A stretch of 64,000 nucleotides of DNA from Amphibalanus amphitrite (taxonomy: Eukaryota > Arthropoda > Thecostraca > Balanomorpha > Balanidae), in assembly GCF_019059575.1 (NCBI RefSeq), contig NW_024882969.1, positions 90,370 through 154,369 on the forward strand, written 5' to 3'. The notes beneath the pieces are model-generated. The model ran no database searches. It saw only the letters and a program-made list of their open reading frames with translations, and had not been told where the DNA came from. The translations under genes were made by a program, and so were the position numbers. Shown piece by piece: positions 22,801-30,900 of the stretch. The stretch's first letter is position 1. Each line of letters opens with the position of its first letter.

Positions 22801-25800
22801 ACTGTATGTTATATACAACTCGGTGAACTTACCACATCCTGAAAGTTTGAAGGAAATCAGTCCAAAACTGTGAGTTGGACAGGTGCATAAAGAAACTTGA
22901 AATTTGACCATGACCTTGTACCGGTTTTTCGACCTGGTGACCTGACCCAAAGTCATACGGACCTGAAATTTTCAGGTCATATGTAAAAAGGTTGTCCCAT
23001 AGGCTGTGCCAAATTTGGCGGCCGTTTTTACGCTATCTCTAAAAAACCTTAGGGGGGGGGGGTTGTATCAACTATTTGACATCTCTAACCTTGCCAGGGC
23101 GAAGGTTAGAGAGGGATTCTTCCTATTATTCGGCATCTTCTCCGTCACGGTCGTCCTGTTCTAAGCTCATGGTCCCCCTCCTGGTCTGAGGGGGCCAGAG
23201 GCGACCGCCGGAGGAGGTAGCTACTGATGTTCTGCCTGTTGATCCTGGAGAGACAGAGCTTGCTTGGCCTGCGCGTCGTAGCCATTTCCCTAATATCTGC
23301 GTCCGTGAGCCGATGAAAGTGATCTATGAAGCGGCGCGGCCGAGGAGGTGAGGGCTGCAGCTGCTGTGTTACATCCATTGTCGGCGGACCCTGGTACTCG
23401 TCGTCAGAGTCGGTTTCGGACGGTTCTGTAGAGGCCTCCGGCCAGTTGGCACTCGAACTCCTGCCCGGAATACTGTCCAGGTCGGGCAGTTCGGGCAGGC
23501 ATGAGGGCGACAGAGGCAGCGGCCGTGGCGAGGGAGTCAGCAGCTGGTGCAGGTCAGGCAGCGACTCAATCTCATCGATGGTCTGCTGCGACTCGGCACC
23601 AATGAGAGAACCTGCTAGCGAAGGCGAATCACTGCTGGGTCTCAGAGACTCGTTCTTAGGTGCAGGTGGTGCCTCATCTGCTGGGACGTCAGCCAGGTGC
23701 GGTCGCTCTTGGAGCTGAAGCGGAGAATCCGCTGGCTGTTGTTGACGAGGGACGAGCCTCTGGAGGAGGGGCCCTGCTTCCGGCTGCCAAGCCGGAAGGG
23801 CCCCTGCGGGGCCCGGCACGCGAGCTCCGTCGGGGCGGGGGAGGATCGGAGGGACCGTAGCTACACCCCGCACCGTCGCGTGCCAGGCCGCCATGATGCT
23901 GTTAATGCGTACCGCCCGCGGCGGCCGCTGCCTGCCTCGTACGACAGCGGCAGCGACTGACAGGAGGGCCGGGGACCACACTCCCGGCATACTGTACCGA
24001 AGGGGCCGGAGCAGGCGGCAGGTGCAGCACAGGGGCGGGCGGCAGCAGCTGGACTCCCAGCTGCTGCAGCTCTAGATCCGGGAGAGCCGTAAGGGCGGCC
24101 GCCCAGCCGCCGCGGCCGACGGTGACAAATATCTTCAGCCTGTCTGGGAGAAACTGAAAGTCTTGGATGTCGGCGGGAACCTGAACTGTAGCTGGCAGAA
24201 GTACCCGACTCTCCTGCCGGTTCCTGGTCTGGTAGTTGTCGTTGATGAGTTGTTGGGCTACCAGAAAGTCCCGCCACTGTTGGTTAAACATAGGCGGGGG
24301 GAGCACCAGTGGCGGGGCCCGTCCATCGGGCGCTGGCTGGTCGAACCCAGGCGCGGTGTCGAATATCTGGTTCGACGGCTGGGAAGAGCGAGACGGAGGG
24401 GGCGGCTGCAATAGCGCCGCCGCTCGATGGGCAAGCTGAAATACTTGCATGTTTGATGTCTGCATTTGTTACGTGATTTGACTTCCCTCCTGTATTGGTT
24501 TTTAAAATCTAACCCTGATCTGGCCTGTCTGGATAGGTGGCGCCACTATCGCCTTGGGTGGCATTCATGATTACAGAAAATCTTATCTAGCGTACCAATT
24601 ATTGGGTTTAGGGCAAATATTTTGTTATCGCTCATCATATGATGAATCAGCGCCATAAAATATTGCTGTCTCCCATCGATTCTAGATTATCGACCCACCC
24701 TAGTGGAGAGGGTGGGGTAGGCCGGCGCGCAATCGGCATGGTGGGAGGGTAGGGATTAGGCAAGCCCGGTGGGTATGTCTCAATGTCTCAAGATTACTTT
24801 ACTACTCGGTATGTCTGTTGGGAGTGAGGGTTTGGCCAGTGGGTCTGTTATTTTGTATGGTGGGAGTATGAGAAGTTCCAGCGGGTTTTTGTTTAGTGGC
24901 GGTGGATGCGGCTGGTTGGGAGTCCGGTAGGAATGTGGGTGTGTCCATGGTTCGTATAAACGATCTCCATGGACGGGCAATGCTGAACAGTGTCAAGCTG
25001 CTGCGTAGTTGATAAGCGCTGGGTAAATAAGGATGAAGTCCAGCTCCCAAGCCCCAAATAGAAGTGTAATGGATATGGAATGGACGTCACAGGTCAGCGG
25101 ATTAATCAGACGCCGTATGCCAGCCCAAATATTAGATCTGCCTGTCCACTTCCCATGCCACACGGTGATGGTATTGCGAAACAACAAAGCATTGCAAAAT
25201 GATAATATTTTCCATATACATAAACAGGAGACAACAAACATTTTCAATGTTTATAAGAGCTAAAAGGCGACTGAGGACAGCATGAGTGTAGACTGTAGAC
25301 TGTAGAGCTCGGCAGTGGCCTTACTATGTGGCACAAACCTCCGAAAAGGCCACTCGCCGCCATCCGGCAGCGCCGTTTGGGTTTACGCCTAGTTGGTACG
25401 GCGTGGCGCCGGCGTTTTCTAGGCCACTATAAACACTGTTTGACCTTCAGCCGAGCGTGGCGCGCGGCGCGACACACCGTCATTCCATGCGGGCTGGCAG
25501 TCATTCCATGCGACTGGCGTGGTCTGGGAGCGGAGGGGGCTTGTCCTGCCCGCGGCGCCGGAAAGTGGGCCCCGTGACGGAAGGACGGCCAGCGCTGCCG
25601 GTGGGTCTGGTCCGGGCAGCAGGTCTCGGGGTGCCGGCCGGTCTGGCTCTGGTCTGGTCTGCAGGCGAGGGCGCTGATTGGTCCCTGGTCCGCAGCGGTA
25701 GGCCCGCCTGCAGGTCTGGTCCCGGATGGCTGGGCGGTGGTTCTGGTCCCCGGTGACAGGGCTGCCGGTCTGTGGTCTACCACCCGCCACATATACACAA

Positions 25801-26470
25801 ACAGACCCGTCAGCCATCAGCAGAGGCGGACCACTGTGCTCGACTGTTCACACAGAGGTCGTAAGCACAGTGTATATAGTGCCGTAAGTACGTATGCACA
25901 AACAGAACCTGAGCGGACGATACACAGACTCCAGACGCGCTGGTCGGTACAAGGCTATTGCAGTATACCGACACAATCAACTACCCGGCTAAAACCAGAC
26001 GGCGGCCGGTGCACAAAAACGAAACCAATTCTACCCTGCTGTTTATAACCTCCGTACATGTTTGCATCGCTTGACCACTGACCAGCTGGGGTTGTGTATC
26101 ATCCATCACTGACACTGTTATTTCTCCCTGTCGGCAGCACGATGTGGACGTGTTCTCACATTTCGGCGCCACGCGCGTCCTCCACCGGTGTATGACGGCC
26201 GTACACCCGGACTACCACCACCAGGGCATCGCCAAGGTGCTCGTCGACACCAGCTCGTTCGAGCTCGCGCGCAAGGAGGGCTGTGAGGCCGTGGTGGCCG
26301 GCGTCACCCACCGCGCCGCTCAGAAGATCCTCATCACACAGGGCTTCGAGGTGCTGCAGGAGCTACCCTACCTGGACAGCAAGACGCTCACAAACAGTCC
26401 CTACTTTGACGAGACGCGGCTGGGCCACCACAGGTCGGCCAAGCTGATGGGTATCTCACTGACCGACTAG
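4832..26470 (+). CDS. Arylalkylamine N-acetyltransferase-like GNAT enzyme
   Basis: This predicted cytosolic acetyl-CoA-dependent N-acetyltransferase is of the insect aaNAT/dopamine NAT type, which acetylates amines such as dopamine, serotonin or octopamine (family knowledge; the substrate is not shown here). Exons 4832-4881, 5262-5373, 21885-22127 and 26138-26470 join in phase to 245 aa, a normal length for the family. Near the N-terminus, IEYVPYSRDRLDEI followed by FFTREPL is the aaNAT signature. The last exon carries the GNAT acetyl-CoA motif A (AVHPDYHHQGIAKVL) and a C-terminal GF-x-VL...Y segment. The ATG has a good context (GGCAACCATGT) but exon 1 is short, with a GTCAGA donor, so it is the least certain part. 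Intron 2 is about 16.5 kb and packed with transposons. Paralogue assignment is uncertain. Confidence 0.87.
6346..7789 (-). CDS. LINE ORF2, C-terminal part: RT thumb and RNase H
   Basis: About 480 residues are open from the insertion junction to the stop. The first segment (RISVLKCLAGRS, then MYKSMIRPILDYA) is the conserved region just after the RT palm of I/Jockey-like LINEs. From roughly residue 190 an RNase H fold is visible with all four acidic positions: D in FTDGA, E in TAEATAIL, D in CTDS, and the HTGITGNETAD block. A Cys/His cluster near the C-terminus (LCERCLCLL...HFLIDCP) is typical of these ORF2 ends. There are no internal stops, so the copy was intact when interrupted. It continues the minus-strand ORF at 17532-19807. 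Confidence 0.93.
8369..8442 (+). CDS. Possible degenerate THAP-type first exon in TTAA element
   Basis: A 25-codon ORF starts MKKCVIRGA and ends TVHK at a perfect AA|GTAAGT donor. The Cys position and the spaced H-K resemble the start of a THAP zinc finger (C-x-x-x-x-C ... HKFP), a domain found in Kolobok and P transposases. However, the second Cys is absent, and the nearest acceptor (after 8520) leads to a stop within about ten codons. If real, it is a relic of the element's own transposase gene. Confidence 0.22.
10042..10126 (+). CDS. Exon-like ORF inside TTAA element
   Basis: A TTTTTTACAG acceptor and a CAG|GTAAGA donor bracket 85 bases, open as FRNPYTPWVAVAA...DESDQEMDITQ. A second splice-like fragment ends at 9694 (AAT|GTAAGT) after a basic stretch, but a stop at 9539 blocks its simplest upstream extension. 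Together they look like remnants of a spliced element-borne gene. No domain was recognised. Confidence 0.25.
10170..10718. repeat. Dispersed 0.55-kb repeat, copy 1 (second copy 34930-35474)
   Basis: This stretch is clearly homologous to 34930-35474 in POLR3B intron 1, beginning at AGTAGCAC and ending in CTCGCTCGCTCGTAA. It contains a CACGTGGCACGTGCCACG palindrome and a short A run. The second copy extends further left to an inverted CGAGCGAGCGAG end, so this one is probably 5'-truncated or merged with element sequence. Confidence 0.8.
10859..11080 (+). CDS. Unrecognised GC3-rich exon-like ORF inside TTAA element
   Basis: A good acceptor (GCCTTTTTCAG ending near 10855) opens a frame reading VWDHSWKF, then EPCMQLWFDP and DAVARIWAERV, with codon choice like the host genes (CTC, GTG, GCC, CGC). 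The frame runs on into a lower-complexity Arg/Pro/Ala tail to 11080, so the real exon may stop near the GTGGTG at 10969. No family was recognised. It is on the opposite strand to the 12477-13337 segment. Confidence 0.35.
   Translation, partial: WDHSWKFTADTEPCMQLWFDPAQGSPNDAVARIWAERVVAAGARALPRGWWPRPWRQRPAPDPVALCRAQSAD
12477..13337 (-). CDS. GC3-rich coding segment inside TTAA element, possibly captured CFAP92-like exon
   Basis: The minus-strand frame shows near-total GC third positions (CTG Leu, GTG/GTC Val, ATC Ile), unlike surrounding AT-rich element DNA and like the host exons nearby. A plausible acceptor precedes VVVDVSALTRGVRLLSVEV. Further on are GISGFCLADRQLHLLFAEG and LCHHSGLLFRERLYP, ending near RECFRTQWLSEN. 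From memory the second half resembles the C-terminal region of CFAP92/KIAA1257-type ciliary proteins; this is a hunch, not a search result. Other frames are also open because of the high GC, so boundaries are uncertain. It could be a transduplicated host exon or the element's own gene. Confidence 0.45.
   Translation of the reverse strand: MRSDPPRAVTTVGPLCARQVVVDVSALTRGVRLLSVEVPLTAVPAGPAASPAADIERGTCPPPFGPLQLLQSAAQLSVSVSLAVPLDLLPRPAPARCAYGRLLAVVSQRGLQRSGVLQLIQQLNEPPSPAAAEGAAPRRPGDVSTPGISGFCLADRQLHLLFAEGRADAELEQTAAAPRALPRRDARLCHHSGLLFRERLYPRQPAAFRVLEDRPLRAQLLDTRLYTLQKQEPARAVRAIRECFRTQWLSENEPASQRGRPATTAGRLLAEKKRLQPDVSCQINAY
13894..14110. mobile_element. hAT-type MITE
   Basis: It is bounded by an exact 8-bp direct repeat, GAAATAAC (13886-13893 and 14111-14118). 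Ends are CAAGGACGTAACCAAGGA on the left and CAGGCACGTAGCCAGGA on the reverse-complemented right, typical of hAT. Subterminal G-rich and C-rich runs can pair. It is nested in the 8.6-kb TTAA element. Confidence 0.88.
14490..14630. repeat. TAGGT/ACCTA short repeats
   Basis: Clusters of GTAGGT on one side and ACCTA on the other flank the start of the next MITE. Similar TAGGT-rich runs recur near 15538-15575 and 32290-32410. They are simple-sequence DNA, not an ordered telomere array. Confidence 0.55.
14635..14912. mobile_element. hAT-type MITE with CAGGGGCGGATCCAG end
   Basis: It is bounded by an exact 8-bp duplication, TACTGACC (14627-14634 and 14913-14920). Ends CAGGGGCGGATCC and (reverse complement) CAGGCGCGGATAC are a recurrent animal hAT terminus. 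Its 278 bp have no coding potential and include internal G/C runs that can fold. Confidence 0.9.
16460..16707. mobile_element. CTG-target TIR MITE, copy 1
   Basis: This 248-bp element is flanked by CTG on both sides (16457-16459, 16708-16710). Termini are AGGGCTGTTCACGG and, reverse-complemented, AGGGGTGTTCACGGG. Internally it has GTGTGCGGT/ACCGCACAC inverted motifs and a CTGTGGCC...GGCCACAG palindrome. A near-identical copy sits at 30159-30404 and a relative at 33205-33551. It inserted into the end of the neighbouring 16710-17525 element. Confidence 0.85.
16710..17525. mobile_element. 0.8-kb TIR element inserted in LINE ORF2
   Basis: Inverted ends GGTCGGAATCGGCTG are exact on both sides. 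The flanking duplication is best read as 6-bp AGGCCT (16453-16458 and 17526-17531); because AGGCCT is palindromic the boundary is a little ambiguous. No transposase ORF is present. Removing it, together with the MITE in its left end, restores the LINE sequence. Confidence 0.78.
17532..19807 (-). CDS. LINE ORF2, N-terminal part: endonuclease and reverse transcriptase
   Basis: The ORF begins MAWNVMQWNCRGL and encodes an apurinic-like endonuclease over about 230 residues. Its motifs are visible: NCRG, LQETHF, TDANARHYMWGS and SDHCPI. After a linker come RT blocks including SYRPIQLTSCFSKIMER, FRKGRNTADHL, AVFLDLQSAYN, GLVQGGVISPLLFNL and the catalytic YADD. The frame then reaches FLGVIFDSR and runs into foreign element sequence, stopping at 17492. 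There is no stop or frameshift in 760 residues, so the copy was recently competent. The missing C-terminus is at 6346-7789. Confidence 0.95.
19808..19933 (-). other. A-rich spacer between LINE ORF1 and ORF2
   Basis: On the element's coding strand this 126-bp gap is almost pure A with scattered C (AAAAAAC-type units) and ends just before the ORF2 ATG. An unstructured A-rich leader could serve ORF2 initiation on the bicistronic RNA, or be slippage-prone filler; the sequence alone does not decide. Confidence 0.6.
19934..21382 (-). CDS. LINE ORF1, CCHC zinc-knuckle nucleic-acid-binding protein
   Basis: This 482-residue ORF lies upstream of ORF2. Its N-terminal half, with the segment IRAYDLEDLSEDEIVGWLSDHG, resembles the RRM-like part of I/Jockey ORF1 proteins. 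Zinc knuckles are visible around residues 190-260: CYQCGLFGHTAERC, CLRCG...HEGGC and CVNCGKEHSC. A short helical heptad-like region (LKEKVTKLESKMSEMVALL) may oligomerise the protein. The C-terminal 150 residues are polar, Ser/Gly/Lys-rich and low in complexity. ORF1 normally coats LINE RNA for retrotransposition. Confidence 0.92.
   Translation of the reverse strand: MGPGPDLRPGKRVRSDETFFDRDETSQGSYLRISLVSDKTLKSRGWPWVQMGIRGVLGNSDKLEKANFLSDGSLLVKTKNETQTDKLLKTQQLAGETCEVVKDRRLNSSRGTIRAYDLEDLSEDEIVGWLSDHGVTGAKRFTRKVNGKVVPTATVLLTFDKPTCPSKMKLDYVTYHITRHVPNPLQCYQCGLFGHTAERCTKNKVCLRCGLVPHEGGCAPHCVNCGKEHSCQDHVCDRWMKEKEICRIKVEEEISFSAARKLYDDRHEPPPILRSYANTVRTPSAANDDELKEKVTKLESKMSEMVALLERLLTQRSTSSTCQISGSDGSTLGGRLSGKDGDGQESQNTMETLSIHNRQSDEDDMDDLTQALDASLPSEVEGNKRKPTQPRNSAPSHGSTAPQGSSGTGDDAGPFKPAKKDKSNKGGNKNKQKQLMLSDEISPSPPILRPTKPNDRTGVSRDRSTSLPRKSWTDPPKSTQGT
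22740..23117 (-). mobile_element. Degenerate TTAA-type MITE fragment
   Basis: Read on the minus strand from 23117, the stretch has a CTAACCTTCGCCCTGGC end, a C run then CCTAAGGTTTTT, and alternating TGACCT hexamers. It is alignable by eye with the start of the 36642-37542 element. The other end is not recognisable, so it is probably truncated. Confidence 0.5.
23145..24465 (-). CDS. Unrecognised proline-rich protein gene within hAT-like element (two frames)
   Basis: Starting at an ATG at 24465, one frame runs 187 codons to 23902 with Pro-rich segments and an ordered-looking middle (FNQQWRDFLVAQQLINDN, then DIQDFQFLPDRLKIFVTVG). A second frame, open at 23990-23145, continues with Ser/Pro/acidic regions and ends with a basic segment (FIDHFHRLTDADIREM, SRINRQNISSYLLRR). 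The overlap at 23902-23990 suggests one protein of about 430-460 aa joined by a frameshift, a small intron or an indel. GC3 is high and host-like. No family was recognised. Confidence 0.5.
24711..26137. other. Remainder of NAT intron 2
   Basis: No exon, RNA gene or bounded mobile element could be supported. Around 25440-25760 it is GC-rich with several short open frames but no splice or family support. A short TCATTCCATGCG direct repeat lies near 25480-25515. Confidence 0.5.
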
Positions 26471-27042
26471 TAGTCGGCAGACTGCTGGGCCTCGATAACC
26501 CGGTTTGGGGCCGGGTTGCTGCAATGATATCCCAGCTGTGTGTGCGTGCGTGTGTTGATGTGTATGTGCCGCGAGGAGTTTGGGGGGGGGGGGGGTGGCA
26601 GAGCTCTTCTCTGGGATCGTACGTGTGTATGTGAAGGAGGGGAGGAGTGCGAAATATCTTCTACTGGCTACGCTACGACATAAGCATTGTCTGAGTTAAA
26701 AGCGCCGGGAGTTCCGAGATATGCTATAATGGAGGAAGTAATGAATGGCATACGAGGGGTGCTACAGTGGAATGACGACGGACACCATGTGTGCAACAGA
26801 GTACATATGTATTGATAAATGTTGAGTGTTGTGGCTCCGGCTACTGACGGCCTGCTCTGAGCTGTCACGCCTCACCTGTGTATTGTTCTTGTAAGTGATG
26901 GGTATGGCATTCTATCGTCTGCCATACGTAGGCGCCGAGTGTCCGACTGTCTGAAGGCGCGGACTGTGTTCGGTCGCATCGAATGATGTGACTCTATTGG
27001 CTAGAGCGCCGAGTTGCCGCCGCGGTACAGTGAATATAACCT

Positions 27043-27074
27043 TAGACCTCTGTATACCGGTATACAAAGGTCTA
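27043..27074. repeat. 32-bp near-perfect palindrome
   Basis: TAGACCT..TGTATACC is followed directly by its reverse complement GGTATACA..AGGTCTA with one mismatched pair and no loop. It lies between the convergent 3' ends of the NAT and RPL13A genes. Confidence 0.9.
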
Positions 27075-27137
27075 TGACGCAACTGATGTTGGATACCTGC
27101 ATATCGTGTAACAATGCTTCTAGCGAAAGATCGAGGC

Positions 27138-27143
27138 AATAAA
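27138..27143 (+). terminator. Candidate polyadenylation signal AATAAA for NAT gene
   Basis: This is the only canonical plus-strand AATAAA found between the NAT stop (26470) and the convergent RPL13A 3' end. It implies a 3' UTR of about 670 bases. There is no direct evidence of cleavage. Confidence 0.35.
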
Positions 27144-27925
27144 GTGACACAACAAATACGGTATATACGAAAGTGGTAACCTAGAAAGTTGCAATCTGCA
27201 TTCCGTAAACCCTTAGAATGTTCGTAGATCGATACTGAATCTCGCAGATCACGGTTCCTTTACTTAGACACGAGACACGTTGGTGAATATAGTGAATTAG
27301 GAAATGAACTCACTCATGGTGCCGATTTAGCCGTCTATGTAGTTTGCTACGCGAGGTACAGGGTAGCAAAACAGACTGGCCACCCTTCCCAGTTGCTTCT
27401 CAACCCACGTGTAGATGTCGCTTCGATGGATCATCTTGCAAATTTGCATCACACACTCTAACCCCACTTTTGAACATTTCCCCTTCGTTCAGACACGTCC
27501 CCCGGATCGTCGCTGCGCTTTTTACTTCATCTTGTGTTTGTCAAATAGTAACGTGAAGTCCCACTCCCGGTATGCGGCCTAGAAAGCAGTGGTTTATGCT
27601 CCCGCCGACAGATGTCACCACTATATAACGCGCCCTGATATGCGCTGCACCGCCAAGCAGCTACTCATCTCCGGCAGGTAGCGCTAGCGCAGTGCATCAG
27701 GCATGCCCGGCTGTTGAGTGAGTGTAGTACCATTCTAACGTCCGTCCTCGCCCGAATGACCATTAAATGGGTTCATTTTTGTCCCCTGCTGCCCATAACG
27801 TTAGCCAACAGGACAGTTCCTGTACCCATACCCTCATGTACGAACGCTGATTTGCTCGGATTCGTCCGACGTCCCACCTGAATGAGAAACACCATGACTG
27901 ACGTGATGCGCATGTATTGTTCAAA

Positions 27926-30900
27926 TTAAACCACGCATCCAAGGGACGCCATCTCCTTCTCGATGGGGGCGAGCTGTTTGGAGACCTGCCTCAGTGCGCG
28001 CGCCTTCACCGCCTGAAATAGAAAACACAACAATAATTAGAGACGAAGGCATGATGGGCGTCTGAATACGACGCCTGTTCTGAAGTATATGCTGGCGGCA
28101 GCTTATGTGCATCAACAATAGACCGATCAGTGCCATTCGGCGGGACTCCTAATAAGAAGACAATGACTGTAACTTCCCGTAGTATCATCCTCGGGACAGC
28201 TTGAGAGGATGAGTTGCAATGGAAAGTGTTCATTTAGCACATGTTTGAAAAAGCACAGCTGAACGCAATAATGCATGGACAGCTGCGATTGTCGACAAGA
28301 TGTGCATGGCATGCCATAAACCAGTGGCATGCTCGGGACAGGATATCCCAAACATACCACAATGAAAATTAACTACTGGTGTAAAATATTCGGGACAATC
28401 TCAGCAATACATAGGCTATACGCAAAATTATTGGTGGCTGGTTGGCTGTGGTGCAAGATTGGGCCAGATAAAACAAACAACTACAAAACAAGCTAGTAAT
28501 CGTGCGAATGCCTCGAAGTGACGGGGACATGCATCTACCAAGTAACCAAACCAGTGAGGAGCTTGAAAGCCTGAATTACTCAACCCCAATATCGTGCCCC
28601 GAATATGTTCTGGTGTCATTAAATAAAGCGCTACTTCATTACGTTCTCGTAATACTCAAAGAACAAGCAAGACAAATCCACTTTATATAGGTACATTGGC
28701 ATTTTAATCTGTCAAACAGAATGATTGGTCATTTTCCAATCATAATAAGGACATGTCCCTCTTAATGTGCTTTCAGTCTGCATGCCAGAAGTGAAACAAG
28801 AACTGCTTGAAGAACTGCGTGCTAATGTGCAATATTATTGTAGATGGAAACCCCAACATTACCTCAGAATTCTTTGAGCATGAGAAAGACGATGGGAGGC
28901 AGCATTTAAAGGAGATCACGAGTCAGTAAGCTACTCATGTCCCGACGAAACACGTCATGGATAACAGCTATTTGTGAAAATCAAATACATACAACATGAC
29001 TGCCTCCTCCCTACCAGACCGTTTAGCTCGCGACAGTCGGCAATACTGACCTTCTGGCCGGCCATCTTCTTGGCGTAGAGCCGGTCACGGACACGGCGCC
29101 GCGCCTCCAGGGTCTTGACGACGTCCTGGTACTTCCAGCCGACCTCGTGTCCCAGACGGCCCAGCTCACAGTACTGCAGACACGGCACATCGACGGCGTT
29201 ATGGAACGGGGCAGGGCAATAATTATACGGGCCGGCCATCTTGTGGCCATGCCATCGACACATGAATACGCGGAGAGAGTTGGTTGACAAACATCAATTC
29301 ATGGGCAGTGTGATATCTATACACGAAAAACTTGAACGTAGCACAACACTTAAATGGATCATAAATTGGCGACACATGTCGTGGTCTGTAACTTCCCGTA
29401 GTATCATCCTCGGGACAGCTTGAGAGGATGAGTTGCAATGGGAAGTCTTCATATAGCACATGTTTAAAAAAAGCACAGCTGAACACAATAGTCCATGAGC
29501 AGCCGTGAATGTCGACATAATGTGCAGATCTACGAAAAGCTACCCAAATGAGCGGAATGGGGGACCGTACCGGGCGTCCGGGGCGGAGGCGCATCTTGCG
29601 CATGGCAGACGGCACGACCATGCGGCGCAGCTTCTGGTACTCGCGGGGCACGCCCTCCACGCAGCGCAGGTTGAGCATGGCAGTGCCGCCGCGGCGGGTC
29701 TTGTGCGGCAGCATCCCTGCGGTCAAACGTACCCAAGTCAGACCAGACGAGCAAATGGTATGACTGGCCACGACGTTGCAGGTTAATGGACGACGGCGAT
29801 TATTTGTTTATGTCATCTGTTAGCGCAAAGTAACGAGTGCATACTGGTAGTATGATTTGAACAACAACGAGGAGAAATAACGGCGATATAGAACAGGCCG
29901 TTGTCACACCGAACAGTGATAAAAACAGACCATCGATTGTAACTTCCCGTAGTATCATCCTCGGGACAGCTTGAGAGGATGAGTTGCAATGGGAAGTGTT
30001 TGTATAGCACATATTTTAAAAAGCACAGCTGAGCACAGTAATCTATGAGCAGCAGTGAATGTCGACATAATGTGCACACTACACGAACCACAAACCAGTG
30101 GAGTAGTGAATCACACATCCAAAAGCACAATTAATAACGTTGATGGTATTTTATTCAGAGGACTGTTAACGGGTCCTGTGTGCGGTAGGACCGTACACAG
30201 GCTCCAAGCTCCGCCCATCGCGTCCCTACGTCAGCCTTCCGTCACCGCACACACAAACCGCTGTGGCCGGTCGGGACTGGCCACAGCGTTAGCTGTGTGC
30301 GGTCCACCGCACGCAGCCGTGTGACATACCGGCTTCCCATCCCCTACACCCACGCCTGCTGCACACACCGCACACAGCAGTGTGCGGTGCCCGTGAACAG
30401 TCCTCAGGACAATCCTCAACAATGCATTGTCTATCACTGGCAATAATACAAGTTTTCAAGTGACTATCTAGTATCTGCATAGAACTTCATGCTATCATGA
30501 GTCATGATTCATGACCTGGTGAAAACAAAATACAAGGTCAAAACACTAGTTACATGGCTGAGTGTGTCTCCAGCAAGCCAAGACCAGAGGTGTGAGAGTA
30601 TGCATACAATCCTGAATAAAACATTCCGTAAGTGGTACATAGACAACCACCCCACCAGGCTTTTACTTTAGTCAGGACCAACCACCTTCACCCCTAAGAG
30701 CTTCTTCCGACAACAATCTGAAGAAAAAGGAGACTAAGCCTGCGTTCATATGAGCCGTTTTTCCAGTGGAATTTCCAGCCGAGGAATTCGTGAGGCGTGA
30801 AAATTCCACGTGAAAAACGGCTCTTACGAACGCAGGAAAATCTTGCAAAATGTTAGGCGAGGTCAACTCACCTCTGATGACGCGACGCAGCATCATGCTG

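Larger units (their letters stand above)
22152..24702. mobile_element. hAT-like TIR element carrying an unknown ORF
   Basis: Inverted ends TAGGGTGGGTC flank 2551 bp, and an exact 8-bp direct repeat GTGGAGAG lies outside both ends (22144-22151 and 24703-24710). The TAGGG start and 8-bp duplication fit hAT. It inserted just after NAT exon 3. Inside are a degenerate TTAA-MITE relic (about 22740-23117) and a GC-rich minus-strand coding region. No hAT transposase motifs were recognised. Confidence 0.82.

Noticed and set aside
25440..25820. Protein genes in the GC-rich open frames upstream of NAT exon 4
   Set aside because: Overlapping frames on both strands lack splice signals, family motifs or consistent codon bias.
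28165..30076. C/D-box snoRNA interpretation of the RPL13A intronic repeats
   Set aside because: A GGATGATA stretch resembles a C box, but it lies inside a stable stem and no D box with terminal stem is present. The two-hairpin H/ACA layout explains all three copies.
28165..30076. Simple MITE interpretation of the same repeats
   Set aside because: There are no terminal inverted repeats or target duplications, and each copy keeps the same strand as the host gene. Three copies alone do not fully exclude it.
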